DNA from: Alopecurus myosuroides
Taxonomy: Eukaryota > Streptophyta > Magnoliopsida > Poales > Poaceae
Reading direction: 5' to 3'
Assembly: GCA_028641055.1 (NCBI GenBank)
Contig: CM054057.1
Location: 728,720,484-728,784,483 of the forward strand
DNA: 64,000 nt
Shown piece by piece: positions 1 through 10,740 of this stretch; the stretch's first letter is position 1, and the number at the start of each line of letters is the position of its first letter. The translations under genes and the position numbers were made by a program. The notes beneath the pieces are model-generated. The model was not told the origin of the DNA, ran no database searches, and saw only the letters and a list, made by a program, of their open reading frames with translations.

Positions 1-352
1 TATTATTCAGGTCCTATGTTCGTTCGATCTTTTGAATAAGTAAATGCCGATGATTAAAAGAGTTGGTTCACACTCAGATGGCCTAGGTGGTCCCGTTGCG
101 CCTTGTGATTTTCACAAAGTTACGATCTTGTGCATCCCACTTGGCGCAGCGGCACCACCTACGGCCGCTTGTATGTGTCCACCCTAAATATGAGGCACAC
201 ATCGTTACGGTTATGAATCGTCCATTCGTAACTGATGCTCAATTATGTCAATGCTTGATTATATTGCTTTTATATTATTCCAGTCCTATGTTCGTTCGAT
301 CTTTTGTATAAATGCCGATGATTAAAAGAGTTGGTTCACACTCAGATGGCCT
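1..352 (+). repeat. Direct duplication inside the CACTA element
   Basis: About 80 bp at 1-85 recur with small changes at 271-352. Both copies contain TCCTATGTTCGTTCGATC, then ATGCCGATGATTAAAAG and GTTGGTTCACACTCAGATGG. The period is about 270 bp, so at least one extra unit may extend left of the window. I see no convincing gene in this stretch. Confidence 0.75.
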
Positions 353-429
353 TTTATATTTCTCCACTTACTACTTATTGTAGACATGTTTAAAACTATT
401 GTTTTTGCTTTTCTTTCTTGTCATTACAG

Positions 430-689
430 ATGCCGAGGTGCTACGTGGTGTTTAGAGGCAGGGTTCCAGGAGTCTACGATCACTGGGAAGACTGCTTCGA
501 GCAGGTGAACAAGTTCAAAGGGAATGCCTACAAATCCTACAACACAAGAGTGGCGGCGGAAGCTAGGGTTTCATCCATCTCGAGGAGGAACAAAATAAGA
601 AGAAGAAGAACAACACGTGGATGAAGACCATCGCAGCCGCTCTTGTCGCCGTCGCCTCGCTCGTCATGCTATGGTTCCTAGCTAGATGA
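430..689 (+). pseudogene. RNase H1 N-terminal (viroplasmin-like) domain protein with possible membrane tail, frameshifted
   Basis: The start ATG at 430 follows an acceptor-like CATTACAG, so this may be a 3' exon. The first 45 or so residues match the RNase H1 N-terminal / caulimovirus viroplasmin fold: RCYVVFRGRVPGVYDHWEDC, then a QV..FKGN.YKSY pattern and a TR..AEAR motif. This module binds RNA/DNA hybrids in RNase H1. The frame closes at 622-624. In another frame, entered within an AAG-rich run near 595-605, 23 residues follow up to a TGA at 687-689; they form a hydrophobic helix (IAAALVAVASLVMLWFLA) flanked by basic residues. I infer a tail-anchored protein split by slippage in the AAG run. 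No catalytic RNase H domain is present. Confidence 0.6.
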
Positions 690-1003
690 TTAGGTTATCG
701 GCGACTAGATAGGTCACTTGTCCCGATGATGAAGCATCATCAATCGATGTAATCGGTCCCGATCATTAACCGTGTGATGTAGGTCACTTGTATCTATTTG
801 ACTCTCATAAACACTTTGTATTCATAATCAACTGTTTGATGTAGCTATTAGGAATTCTAAGCAGTATGATCAACTATGATATATAACTTGTTTGTCAAAG
901 AACTGTTTTGATACATTTTGTCTACTGATATTCCTCTGTATTTGAGCTGTATATACCTGTATAAATACGGTACTGCGTATTTTAAAAAAATACAGCATAG
1001 TAT
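690..1003. other. Non-coding part of the CACTA element
   Basis: AT-rich sequence between the small gene remnant and the subterminal repeats. It probably holds the 3' untranslated region of that remnant. I see no further gene. Confidence 0.5.
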
Positions 1004-1331
1004 AGCCGTGACGCACCAAAAAGAGTACCCGTGACGCACCTGGGAGGATAGCCGTGACGCGCCAAAGTGGATACCCGTGGCGCACCGGCGAACTTAGCCG
1101 TGGAGGCATTAGCTTACCCGTGACGCACCTGTATTCATAGCCGTGGCGCACCTCTGGAGTTAGGCGTGACGCGCCCAGAAGTAGCCGCGGCGCACCTAGC
1201 CCGTGCGTCACGGGTACTAATAGGCGCGGCGCACCAGCTCGGTGCGTCACGGCTAAACCCATAGGCGCGGCGTGATAGCCGTGACGCGCCCAGGTGCGTC
1301 ACGGATAAGCAAAATGGTGCGTCACGGGTAA
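1004..1331. repeat. CACTA subterminal repeat array (GTGCGTCACGG family)
   Basis: About fourteen copies of a 10-12 bp motif, CCGTGACGCACC and variants, occur in roughly 330 bp. The left part carries one orientation; the inverse, GGTGCGTCACGG, appears near 1201, 1241, 1292 and 1316. In CACTA elements, subterminal motifs in both orientations are binding sites for the element's TNPA-like protein. The density also creates spurious minus-strand reading frames here. Confidence 0.8.
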
Positions 1332-1348
1332 GCTTTTCCCTAGTAGTG

Positions 1349-1423
1349 AGTTATGCCCCATAATCCAAGCATCTGCTATCCAGTTCGGCCCGATGAGTAT
1401 CCCCTAGAAACCAGGGTGCGACA
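1349..1423 (+). repeat. 5' LTR remnant of chromovirus A
   Basis: This is the terminal 75 bp of the LTR, ending GTGCGACA immediately before the primer-binding region. It matches the end of the 3' LTR at 10666-10740. The CACTA element has separated it from the rest of the LTR. Confidence 0.9.
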
Positions 1424-1425
1424 AA

Positions 1426-1437
1426 TGGTATCAGAGC
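1426..1437 (+). other. Primer-binding site of chromovirus A
   Basis: TGGTATCAGAGC, two bases after the LTR end. It is complementary to the 3' end of initiator methionine tRNA, the usual primer of plant chromoviruses and copia elements. Confidence 0.9.
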
Positions 1438-2031
1438 CTGTCTGCCTGTAGGATCCCTTTTACTGGTCGCAGTTGAGTCTAGAAACTATTTTGTAGCTAT
1501 ATAGGAAAAATGAAACGTGAGAGTAGGAATTCTTCCATTTTATTTCTTTCCCCACCCACCCTCCCTTTTCTGGTAAGGAAGTGCAACGTTGTTTTCTTTT
1601 CTCATCTAAACTTTCAAGTTAGGTTTTCACGTATTCTGGTTTCTCTGGGATAGTTATATCTACTAGACCATAGGAATGGAGGTGGTTGTGACATGATTTA
1701 TCATGTTGCCTACTCACGATTGAGAACGGTGGCAAATAAGCCCCGGAAGCAGATCCTCTATTCCTTAAGCAGTAGATATTGATCCTTTAGAAGCCCGGAT
1801 GGTTTTTTCTCCGTAGTACCTCAGGTGTTTGTGGTCTCCTGTTTCCCAGTTGTTGCTTCGATATCGTCCTTCAAAAATCTTCTCTTCCGTTGTAACAACT
1901 TATCTGTTAATCCGTTGTTAACCTCCATCCTTGTTCTATGCTACCTTCTTACCGTCTGAAGTAATCCTTTTAAGCACTTATATTGGATTTTGTTGTCCAG
2001 TTGGTGTGTTAACCTTGGTATCCTCTTCAGG
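1438..2031 (+). other. Untranslated leader of chromovirus A
   Basis: A leader of about 600 bp between the primer site and the gag start, without a convincing gene. A related leader is recognisable on the minus strand of the deleted element around 59950-60459, which supports the assignment. Confidence 0.6.
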
Positions 2032-5000
2032 ATGGAAAGTGGTGACGAAGAACCCACACTGCCACCTGAGATGGGGAAAGTGCTGTCTCAGATGACACAA
2101 GTTATAAAGCAGATGCAGCAGAACCAAGACCTTGGGAGTAATGGCAATACCCGGGTGTCTATTCGGGAGTTCCTTGAGCTCAATCCGCGCACGTTTGATA
2201 CCGCCTCCGAGCCATTGGATGCTGATGACTGGCTCCGTGAAATGGACCGTACTCTTATGGTAGCTCATGTGGCTGACGAGGACCGTGTTTCTTACGTGAC
2301 CTACCTTCTCCGTGGACAATCCCTGTCTTGGTGGGAGAATTCCCAAGAAATGAGAGGTTCTAGTGTGGCAATCACATGGGAGGATTTCAAGCAAGCCTTC
2401 GTGCGCCATCACATTCCCGATGGGCTCATGGAGAAAATGCGTGAGGAATTCTATTCTTTCACACAAGGCAATCTTGACGTTCTGGAATACCAAAGAGAGT
2501 TCAATCGTCTGGCTCGCTACGCCGGAGATGAAATCTCCACGGAAGCGAGAAAGATGGCAAAGTTCCGCAGGGGTCTCAACCCGGAACTCAAGTATGCTCT
2601 CACCAACGTCAAGGCCAAGAATTTTGAGGACCTCATCAACATCGCTCTAAAGGAAGAGCATGGGCGCAAATTGGTTGAGGAATCTCGCAAGCACTCTCGT
2701 GAACAGGCTAATCTCTCAAAAGCTATCATGCCTCCACAAAAACAAAGAGTTTGGGTTCCATATACCACTCCAACACCGCCCATCTGCTTGCCAAGCCCGG
2801 CAGGATTTCTTGCCCTCCCTCCCACCCAAGTGGTATCTTCAGGAGGTGCTCCATCTCAGCCAAGTCCAACAGCTCCTCGTTCTGCTAGTACGTGTTTCAA
2901 GTGCGGTCTATCAGGACACTACTCCTACAAGTGCCCGCAGAACAAGCTACCATCACTACCTATCTCTAAGGTCGATCATGTGACGATACACACTTCTTCG
3001 CCTAGGCCCCGCAACAAGAACAAGTCAGTCTTGAGAACTGTGAGGGTGAACCATGTCAAGGCCCAGGGAGCAGAAGAATCTCCAGAGGTTGTAATGGGCA
3101 CACTTCTTGTGAACTCGTTTCGTGCTAAAGTCTTGTTTGATTCTGGTGCTTCACACTCTTTCATCTCTCAATGCTTTGCAAACAACAGTGGAATCAACTT
3201 CGAACAGTTGTCTATCCCTCTCCTAGTGAAATCACCGGGATCTAGCTGGCAAAGCAATAAAGTTAGCCAGAACATCGAGATCACAATTGGAAACCTTCCA
3301 TTCCAGGCATCTCTGATAGCTCTCCACTCTTCAGATATTGATGTCATCCTTGGGATGGATTGGCTGGTAGCCAACAAAGCAGTCATTGATTGTCCTGCTA
3401 AGTCTGTCAAAATCACACACCCTTCTGGCCAGATAGTCTACTTCCATGCTGAAAATCCAGTTGCTCAACTCTACACTCTCAATGCAAATCCTCTACCATC
3501 TATTGAAACTATTCTGGTGGTTTGTGAATTCCCTGATGTCTTCCCGGAAGAATTGCCAGGAATGCCTCCTGACAGAGCAGTTGAGTTCGTGATCGCACTT
3601 GAACCAGGCACTGCTCCAATCTCTAAGCATCCATACAAGATAGCTCCTCCTGAACTGAAGTTGTTGAAGGAGCAAATCTATATGTACATGGAGAAAGGTT
3701 ACATTCAACCTAGTTCCTCGGCTTGGGGTTGCCCAACTCTGTTTGTTGCCAAGAAGGATCAAACAAAGAGACTCGTGGTTGACTATCGTCCTCTCAACGA
3801 GAAAACCATCAAAAACAAGTATCCAATTCCTCGTATCGATGATCTTTTTGATCGACTTGCTGGAGCCTCAATATTCTCCAAGCTGGACTTGAGGATGGGT
3901 TACCATCAAATAAAGATCAGAAAGGAAGATATTCCAAAGACAGCTTTCACCACTCGCTACGGTCTATATGAATACACCGTCATGTCCTTTGGTCTCACCA
4001 ATGCACCGGCGACCTTCTCTAGACTCATGAATTCTGTCTTCCATGAATACCTCGACAAGTTCGTTGTGGTATATCTTGATGATATTCTTGTCTACTCAAA
4101 ATCCGAGGAAGAGCATGGAGAACATCTTCGTCTCACTCTCATGAAACTTCGCGAGCATCGTCTGTATGCCAAGTTCTCCAAATGTGAGTTCTGGATTCCA
4201 GAAGTTGCTTACCTTGGTCATGTCATCTCTGCCAAGGGCATAGCCATTGATCCAGAAAAGGTTAAGGCAATTGTTGATTGGAAACCTCCTAAGACGGTGA
4301 AGCAAGTCAGAAGTTTTCTTGGTTTGGCTAGCTATTGCCGTCGTTTCGTCCAAAACTTCTCCAAGATTTCCAAACCTCTCACTGATCTCACAAAGAAGGA
4401 CAAGAAGTTCGTTTGGTCTCCACAATGTGATGAAAGTTTCAATCTCCTGAAGACTAAACTCACTTCTACACCAGTTCTGGTTGGCCCAGATACTACCAAA
4501 CCCTTCCATATGTTCTGTGATGCTTCTCAACAAGGTCTAGGTGCAGTTCTTATGCAAGAACGTCAAGTGGTGGCTTATGCTTCACGTCAGTTGAACGCAC
4601 ATGAGCTCAATTATCCCACTCATGATCTAGAACTTGCAGCAGTTGTGTTTGCCCTCAAGAAATGGAGGCAATATTTGTTGGGTAATCGCACTGAAATCTT
4701 TTCCGATCATAAGAGTCTGAAATACATCTTCACTCAACCAGATCTAAACCTCAGGCAAAGGAGATGGATTGAAAAGATCAAAGACTTCGATCTTACCATT
4801 TCTTACACTCCAGGCAAGGCTAATGTTATGGCCGATGCTCTCAGTCGCAAGTCGTATTGCAATAATCTCATGATCAGGGAAAGCCAACCTCCTCTGCACG
4901 AAGAATTCCAGAAGCTGAACCTTGGTCTTGTTCCTCAAGGTTATCTCGCAAACTTGACAGCTAGTCCAACTCTCGAGGACAAGATTCGTTCTGAACAACT

Positions 5001-6410
5001 TCGTCATGCTGAGATCAAGAAGATCGCAAATAACATCAAAGCAGGCAATGTGAAGTATGAGTGCTTCTCAATTGATGACAAGGGAACTGTGTTCTTCGAA
5101 GGACGCATTGCGGTTCCTCAAGTTCAAAGTCTCAAAGATGTTATTCTCAAGGAGGCTCATGAAACTCCTCTTTCCATACACCCTGGAAGTACAAAGATGT
5201 ACCAGGATCTTAAAACACTGTATTGGTGGTCTGGCATTAAACGTGAAATTGCTAAATACGTTTCTGAATGCGACGTTTGTCAACGTGTTAAGGCAGTTCA
5301 TCAGAAAACAGCCGGTCTTCTCCAGCCTCTGAAAGTCCCTGAGTGGAAGTGGGACATGATTGAAATGGACTTCGTCACTGGTTTTCCAAAGTCCAAAAAG
5401 GGCAACGATGCAATCTTCGTTGTTATTGATCGTCTCACTAAGGTAGCTCACTTCTTTGCTGTCAAAGAAACAATCTCAGCTAGCCAGTTAGCAGAGCTCT
5501 ACACAGCAAAGATTGTTCCTCTTCATGGTGTTCCATTGGAAATAAGCTCAGACCGTGGAAGCATATTCACTTCTCATTTCTGGAAGAGTTTTCAAGAAGC
5601 ATTGGGCACCAAACTTCTGTTCAGCACGGCTTATCATCCTCAGTCTCAAGGGCAAGTCGAAAGAGTCAATCAGATTCTCGAGGATATGCTCAGAGCATGT
5701 GTCTCTCTCTTTTGGCATGAATGGGAGGAATGCCTTCCATATGCTGAATTCTCCTACAACAACAGCTTCCAGGCAAGCCTAGGCATGGCACCGTTTGAAG
5801 CACTCTATGGCCGCAGATGCAGGAGTCCAATCAATTGGTCTGGACTGGTGAACGTTCACTCTTAGGCCCTGACATTGTTAAGGAAGCCGAGGAGAAAGTT
5901 CGCATCATTCGTGACAATCTCAAGATTGCTCAGTCTCGTCAGAAAAGCTACTATGACAGCAAGCACAGGGATATGATCTATGCACCTGGTAACAAAGCAT
6001 ATCTCCGTGTAACTCCCCTCAGAGGCACTCATCGTTTTGGTGTGAAAGGAAAGCTAGCACCGAGATACATTGGTCCTTTCAACATTCTCTCAAGGCGTGC
6101 GGAAAATGCCTATCGTCTTGAACTTCCAGAAAAGCTATCCAAGGTGCACGATGTGTTTCACGTGTCACAGCTCAAGAGGTGTTTCAAAGATCCAGATCGT
6201 GCAGTTGATCATGATTCAATTGAACTGCAAGATGATCTATCTTATGAGGAGCACCCTATTCGTATTCTCGATGAGACCGTTCGTAAGACTCGCAACAAGA
6301 GCACCAAGTTCTTGAAAGTGCAGTGGTCGCATCATTCCGATAAAGAGGCAACGTGGGAGACTGAAGAGGATCTTCGCAAGAAGTATCCGGACCTTTTCCT
6401 TTCTCAGTAG
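2032..6410 (+). pseudogene. Gag-pol polyprotein of chromovirus A, one frameshift
   Basis: The start is the first ATG after the leader (2032, MESGDEEP). From there: gag, with a CCHC zinc knuckle at residues 288-301 ([14 protein letters not shown]); protease with DSGASHSF from residue 370; reverse transcriptase with YLDD at 681-684; RNase H with DASQQG from 830; integrase with a zinc finger (His 1050, Cys 1080 and 1083) and the D,D-35-E triad at Asp 1113, Asp 1174 and Glu 1210. The frame breaks near 5842 within the integrase C-terminal region, where one base appears to be missing, and closes at 5863-5865. The rest continues in another frame to 6410, ending in a chromodomain-like segment with KVQWSHH and EATWE. 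All catalytic motifs survive, so the element is probably dead from this single lesion only. Confidence 0.88.
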
Positions 6411-6433
6411 GAATCTCGGGGCGCGATTCCTTC

Positions 6434-6445
6434 AAGGGGGGGGGG
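6434..6445 (+). other. Polypurine tract of chromovirus A
   Basis: AAGGGGGGGGGG sits a few bases before the 3' LTR start (TGTAACATCC at 6451). This is the plus-strand primer of reverse transcription. The same tract appears on the minus strand in the deleted relative near 59645. Confidence 0.8.
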
Positions 6446-6450
6446 CGTTT

Positions 6451-9400
6451 TGTAACATCCCAAGTATGAAAATCTCCCCCTAGATGTTTGTTTCTTGTTT
6501 ATTTTTGTTTTGCGTCATGTCATCATATCCATTTGATTTTTGTTTGCATTGTGTTGCATTTGATCTCATTGTTTCCATTTGTTTTCTATTTGAATTCCAA
6601 ACAAAAATTCAATTGTTGTCATACTTGTTATGTTACAAGGTGTCAAATAAAAACTACCAAACAAACAAACAAATTGTTCCACTAAAACTTGGAATCAAAA
6701 ATTTAATTTTGGCTTAAGTGGCAATTGTTCTTTTTATACCAACATTGCTCAATTATTTTAATTGCCAAACAATAACATCAATTAAATTTATTTGGGAAAA
6801 CAAAGTTGGTATTATGATGTGGTGACCAAAAATAAAACTCTATAAAATTTCCCTAATTTTTTTCCCTAGCACCAACCTCTCCTTTTTCTCTCTAAGTCCT
6901 TTGCAGCAAAAAAAAATATAAATAATAGGAAAAAGATAAAAGAGAAGAGGGGGGAAAGGCACCCAGCCCACTTGGGCCAGCCCAGATGCCCAAAGCCTGG
7001 TAACCCCACGTTATCTCCTACCTCTGTACGGAGTTCATGTCCAGTGCCCACGTCGACATGATCGAGCAGGGAACGGTCGATCCGAGCTCACCCCTCCCCT
7101 ATAACCCTGCCTCGATGCTCCCCTCCTAGCCCTACTTCCTTCTTCCTCCCTCGAGCGCCTCCATCTCCTCCCTCTTTTTCTCTCTCTCGCTCCTCTCTGT
7201 ACACCACCGAGGTCCTCACCATTACCGCCGCCCTCTCCGACCATCGCCGGCGCCACGGTGCCCGCCCGGCCGAGCTTGGGCCGGGAACGGAACCGGCGTG
7301 GCTCCCTCTACCTCGCCATGCCCTCCGCTTCCCCGGAGCCCCTCCGAGCCGCCGCCGCCGTCCCCAACTCCGGCGACGACCGCCCTGCTCCTCTGTACGT
7401 CTCCTAGCAGTGAGTCGCTCCCTTCCCTCCTCGTTCGCCTCCTCCCCTCTCTGCTCGCAGCAGCCGCACCGGCCGGCCACCGCACGGCAGCACCGGCCGC
7501 CCGCATCCGCCCCAGCCGCACACGCCGCGGGCGAGCATCCACGGCGGGGGCTGGCCACCGCGAGCAGCGATCGCCGGCCGCCCCCTGTCCGCTCGCATCT
7601 GCTTCCTGTACCTGCACAACAGCAAGCAAGTTCAGTTAATTCAGATTTAGCGCAGTAACTGAACATCATATTCAAACCTGCTCTGTACCTAACACCAAAT
7701 CGGAACACAGCCCAGTGGCCAGCGCCCTGTGCGCGCACCCAAGGGGTCGCGGCTTCGACCCCCACCCCCCGCGCGTAGCCACAAACCTTTTTCAGTTTTA
7801 TTTTCAGATCCAACACAGCCCCCTAAATTGCACACAAGTCCTTGTACTTTATTTTAGGTCCCTGCAGTTTTTTTTAAGGTCCCTAGCTGTGGAATTAAAT
7901 AGCAGATTAATAACCAAACTTTAAAAATGCCTAACTAATTAATTACAACTCCAAATTTAACATTTTTAATATGTTTTCAATACCAAATTTAATTCTCTAT
8001 CTAATTAAGCCATTTGTTTTCTGTTTTGACCATTGCAAATAATTTCAAATTTCAAATTCAAACTATTCCTTTCACATTTGCTAAAATCCATAACTAATTC
8101 ATTATTAATCCAAATCATGCAAATAAAATATGTTTTCCATACCATTTTGAACCACCAATTCAAATATAAATTTTGTTTCATGATTTGAATAACTAAAATT
8201 GCTTAAATAATTTAATCCTTGTTTAATTCATTTAAATTTGATAAAATCATAACTTGCTCAAATAAAATTATCTTTGAACATGCAAAATATGTTTTCAACC
8301 TAGAAAAGTATAAACTTTTCAAATATGAATTTGAATTTATGTTTTGAACAAATAAAATTCAAATCAAATTCATACTTGTTTTAAATTCATTTAAAACTTG
8401 TTTAATATTGTTTCAATCATAATAAATCCATCCTAACCCTTTTTCAATATTTGAAACATGTAATCCAACTAAAATTTGATGTTCTTTCAAATATAAATTT
8501 TGTTATTTGTTTGAACATTTTAACTTGATGAAAACAACAATTGTTTATGTGACACCCTTAAGGAACCAAAATTTTCTAACTTAATAAATAAATTTCTAAA
8601 ATTGGTAAACCCTATATTAAATTGGTTCCATTGTTGTTATTTTGTTGTTTTCCTCATCCATGCATCATACTAATTCACCTTCATCTGTTGATTAGGAAAA
8701 CAAATAATCTAACCCAAAATTCATGGGCTTTTCATATGCAACTCAAAATTGCATATGTGTCCATTTAATTTGTGTTACCATGTTAGCTAGTTTATTTTGA
8801 TGCAACCATTAACATGACATGCATCATCCCCATGATTGTGCACTATGCCATGATATTGATTGTCTACCCTTTCTGCATTGTCTGTTTGCTTCTTCTCGAA
8901 TAGACGACGACGTTGAGACCGACGATTCTTACGACACCCCTTCTGAGGATTTAGCTCAGTACCAGGCTGCTGAGCTTGCAGGCAAGTTATCACTCACATG
9001 AACCACTGTGTTCCTTTTAACATTGGTTACCGATACTTTTTCCGTTGTCTATTTCTGCTAGCCATATGTATCGTTGCTTCCGTTACGATCCTATCACATG
9101 ATACCCTAAAACCCTGATATTGCCTCACCTCCACTCCTATAACCCCGCTGTTTGAGCCCGTGTCTTACTAGCATGCTTAGGGTTGTTTCTGCTCGAGTCT
9201 GTTACCCGTTACTTTCTGTTATCATATTCTGTTATGTTCTGGGCTCGATGTTTAAAACAACAACCTGCTAATGCTTGGGTAATAATAATAATTTGATGTT
9301 AAGGCACAGGCAGGAGGCCCGGCGTGGTTTTGAGGCCTGCTAGTGTCGACCCTAATTAGGAAAAGGGTCTTGTCTACTGATCCATGATGAGCGTGCTCAC

Positions 9401-10740
9401 CGCATCCGGGTGGTGGTATGGAACCCCCCTCGGCTTTGATCTGATCCGCAGTTTGTCCGAAGAGCCACACCTAGTTCGGGTGTTCCATTTGGCTCATACG
9501 CATGAATGGGTCGCTCCCATGGTTACTGATGATGATGATGACGCACACAGGGCGAGGCCTGTAGTGCCGGGGTGTTGTGTCCTGCGGGAGTTTTGCACAC
9601 CTGCGCTGAGTATTCGGCTGCGTGGCTGGGACCTTATAGCTCCGTGGCTCCTAGGACAGGCTGTAGTGATGGTTCGAGTCGTGTCGAGTCCACCTGAGTT
9701 TTAGAGTGTGTACGGGTACTGGAGCACACCCTGCAGGGATAAATCTTCTCGAGAAGCCGTGTTGTCCGCGGTTATGTGACGACTTGGTGAAAGTACTGGC
9801 TAACAAGTACTCAGACAACTTACACCTAACTATAATAACTTGACTAGTAATAGAATTATTGACACAATAACCTGACTCATCATTAATCCAACTGTGTGAG
9901 TTATCCTTGGGTTGCTTCCTTAGAAGGGGGTGACATTGGATGGGTTTGTTTGGATTTACTTTCAGTTGGTTACAATACTCGATCTTATCTCCTTTCTGTT
10001 AGCCGGAAGTTGTAGTATGTATCTGTAGTTGGTTAGTGCAGCCCGCTGCCGCATCTTTTGTATTCCCCTTTCTTCCGTTGAACCCAAAGCATCTGTGCTT
10101 GGTGTTGACGGGTTACACTTTGGTGAACTGTGAGTCTTGCTTGCCAGTACGTTTATGTACTGACCCCTTTGGGGCTGTGGTTTACGCAGACTACGACTAC
10201 GGCTACGATGACCACCAGGATGGCTACTTCGTGGAGTTTGACGAGACTGCAGACGAGTAGATAGCTGGACCCGGGCAGGATCCAGGACCTACGTGGATGG
10301 GCTTCGTCTTCTATATTTTCCCGGCTTCTTAAGCCTATTTGGATTTGTCTGTACTCAGACACCTTGATTGCTTCCGCTGATGTAATGAATGTTATGTTGG
10401 GACATGTGTCCTCTGGATGATTGTATTTGCTATTCTCTGCCTTAGTGAAGGCCATTTGCAACCTTATTTCAATCTTTTGTGTCTTAGAGATATGTTGTGG
10501 TATCATTCCGTTTAACGCTGTTGACGTACCATGTGTGATTGGTATGAAGTACGTCGACAGTAGTGCCTATGGTCTCTAGTGGATAGTTTACATCGACGGT
10601 GGAATAGCAGGGCTTGTGTTGTCGCGCATAAGCGCAGGCCTACCAGGAAGCTGGGACGTGGGAGCAGTTATGCCCCATAATCCAAGCATCTGCTATCCAG
10701 TTCGGCCCGATGAGTATCCCCTAGAAACCAGGGTGCGACA
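6451..10740 (+). repeat. 3' LTR of chromovirus A (4290 bp)
   Basis: Begins TGTAACATCC and ends GTGCGACA. The layout is an AT-rich 5' part, a GC-rich island at about 7030-7640 that probably includes the promoter and transcript start, a tRNA-like A/B-box segment at 7715-7760, a long AT-rich stretch at 7800-8800, and a mixed 3' part. Reading frames in the GC-rich island occur in several frames at once, look compositional, and are not called genes. The LTR is clearly related, in opposite orientation, to the LTRs at 55178-59637 and from 60474. Confidence 0.85.

Larger units (their letters stand above)
1..1348 (+). mobile_element. CACTA (En/Spm-type) transposon, right-hand end
   Basis: The right terminus at 1332-1348 reads, on the minus strand, CACTACTAGGGAAAAGC, the terminal inverted repeat of grass CACTA elements. 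The next three bases, AGT (1349-1351), are also present at the matching place in the intact 3' LTR of chromovirus A (around 10663-10666, ..GAGCAGTTATG..), so the element inserted into the 5' LTR of A with a 3-bp target duplication, as expected for CACTA. The left end and the transposase lie outside the window. The part seen holds a duplicated segment, one small gene remnant and a subterminal repeat array. Confidence 0.85.
1349..10740 (+). mobile_element. Ty3/gypsy chromovirus A (Tekay/Del-like)
   Basis: In order: the last 75 bp of the 5' LTR (the rest lies beyond the CACTA insertion), a tRNA-iMet-type primer site, a leader, gag-pol with one frameshift, a polypurine tract, and a 4290-bp 3' LTR. 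The 75 bp at 1349-1423 match 10666-10740 exactly as far as I can see. Domain order gag-PR-RT-RH-INT plus a C-terminal chromodomain-like segment places it among the chromoviruses. Its right end abuts antisense Tat-1 sequence, so it inserted into Tat-1. The other flank is outside the window, so the target duplication cannot be checked. Confidence 0.9.

Noticed and set aside
870..1262. 130-codon minus-strand open frame with repeated RHG and GAPRLL motifs
   Set aside because: It is a read-through of the CACTA subterminal repeats; the repeated peptides mirror the DNA motif and match no family.
7088..7816. 242-codon minus-strand frame in the LTR of chromovirus A
   Set aside because: It lies in the GC-rich LTR island where several frames on both strands are open. 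Arg/Gly/Ala-rich composition, no domain, not kept in the related LTRs.
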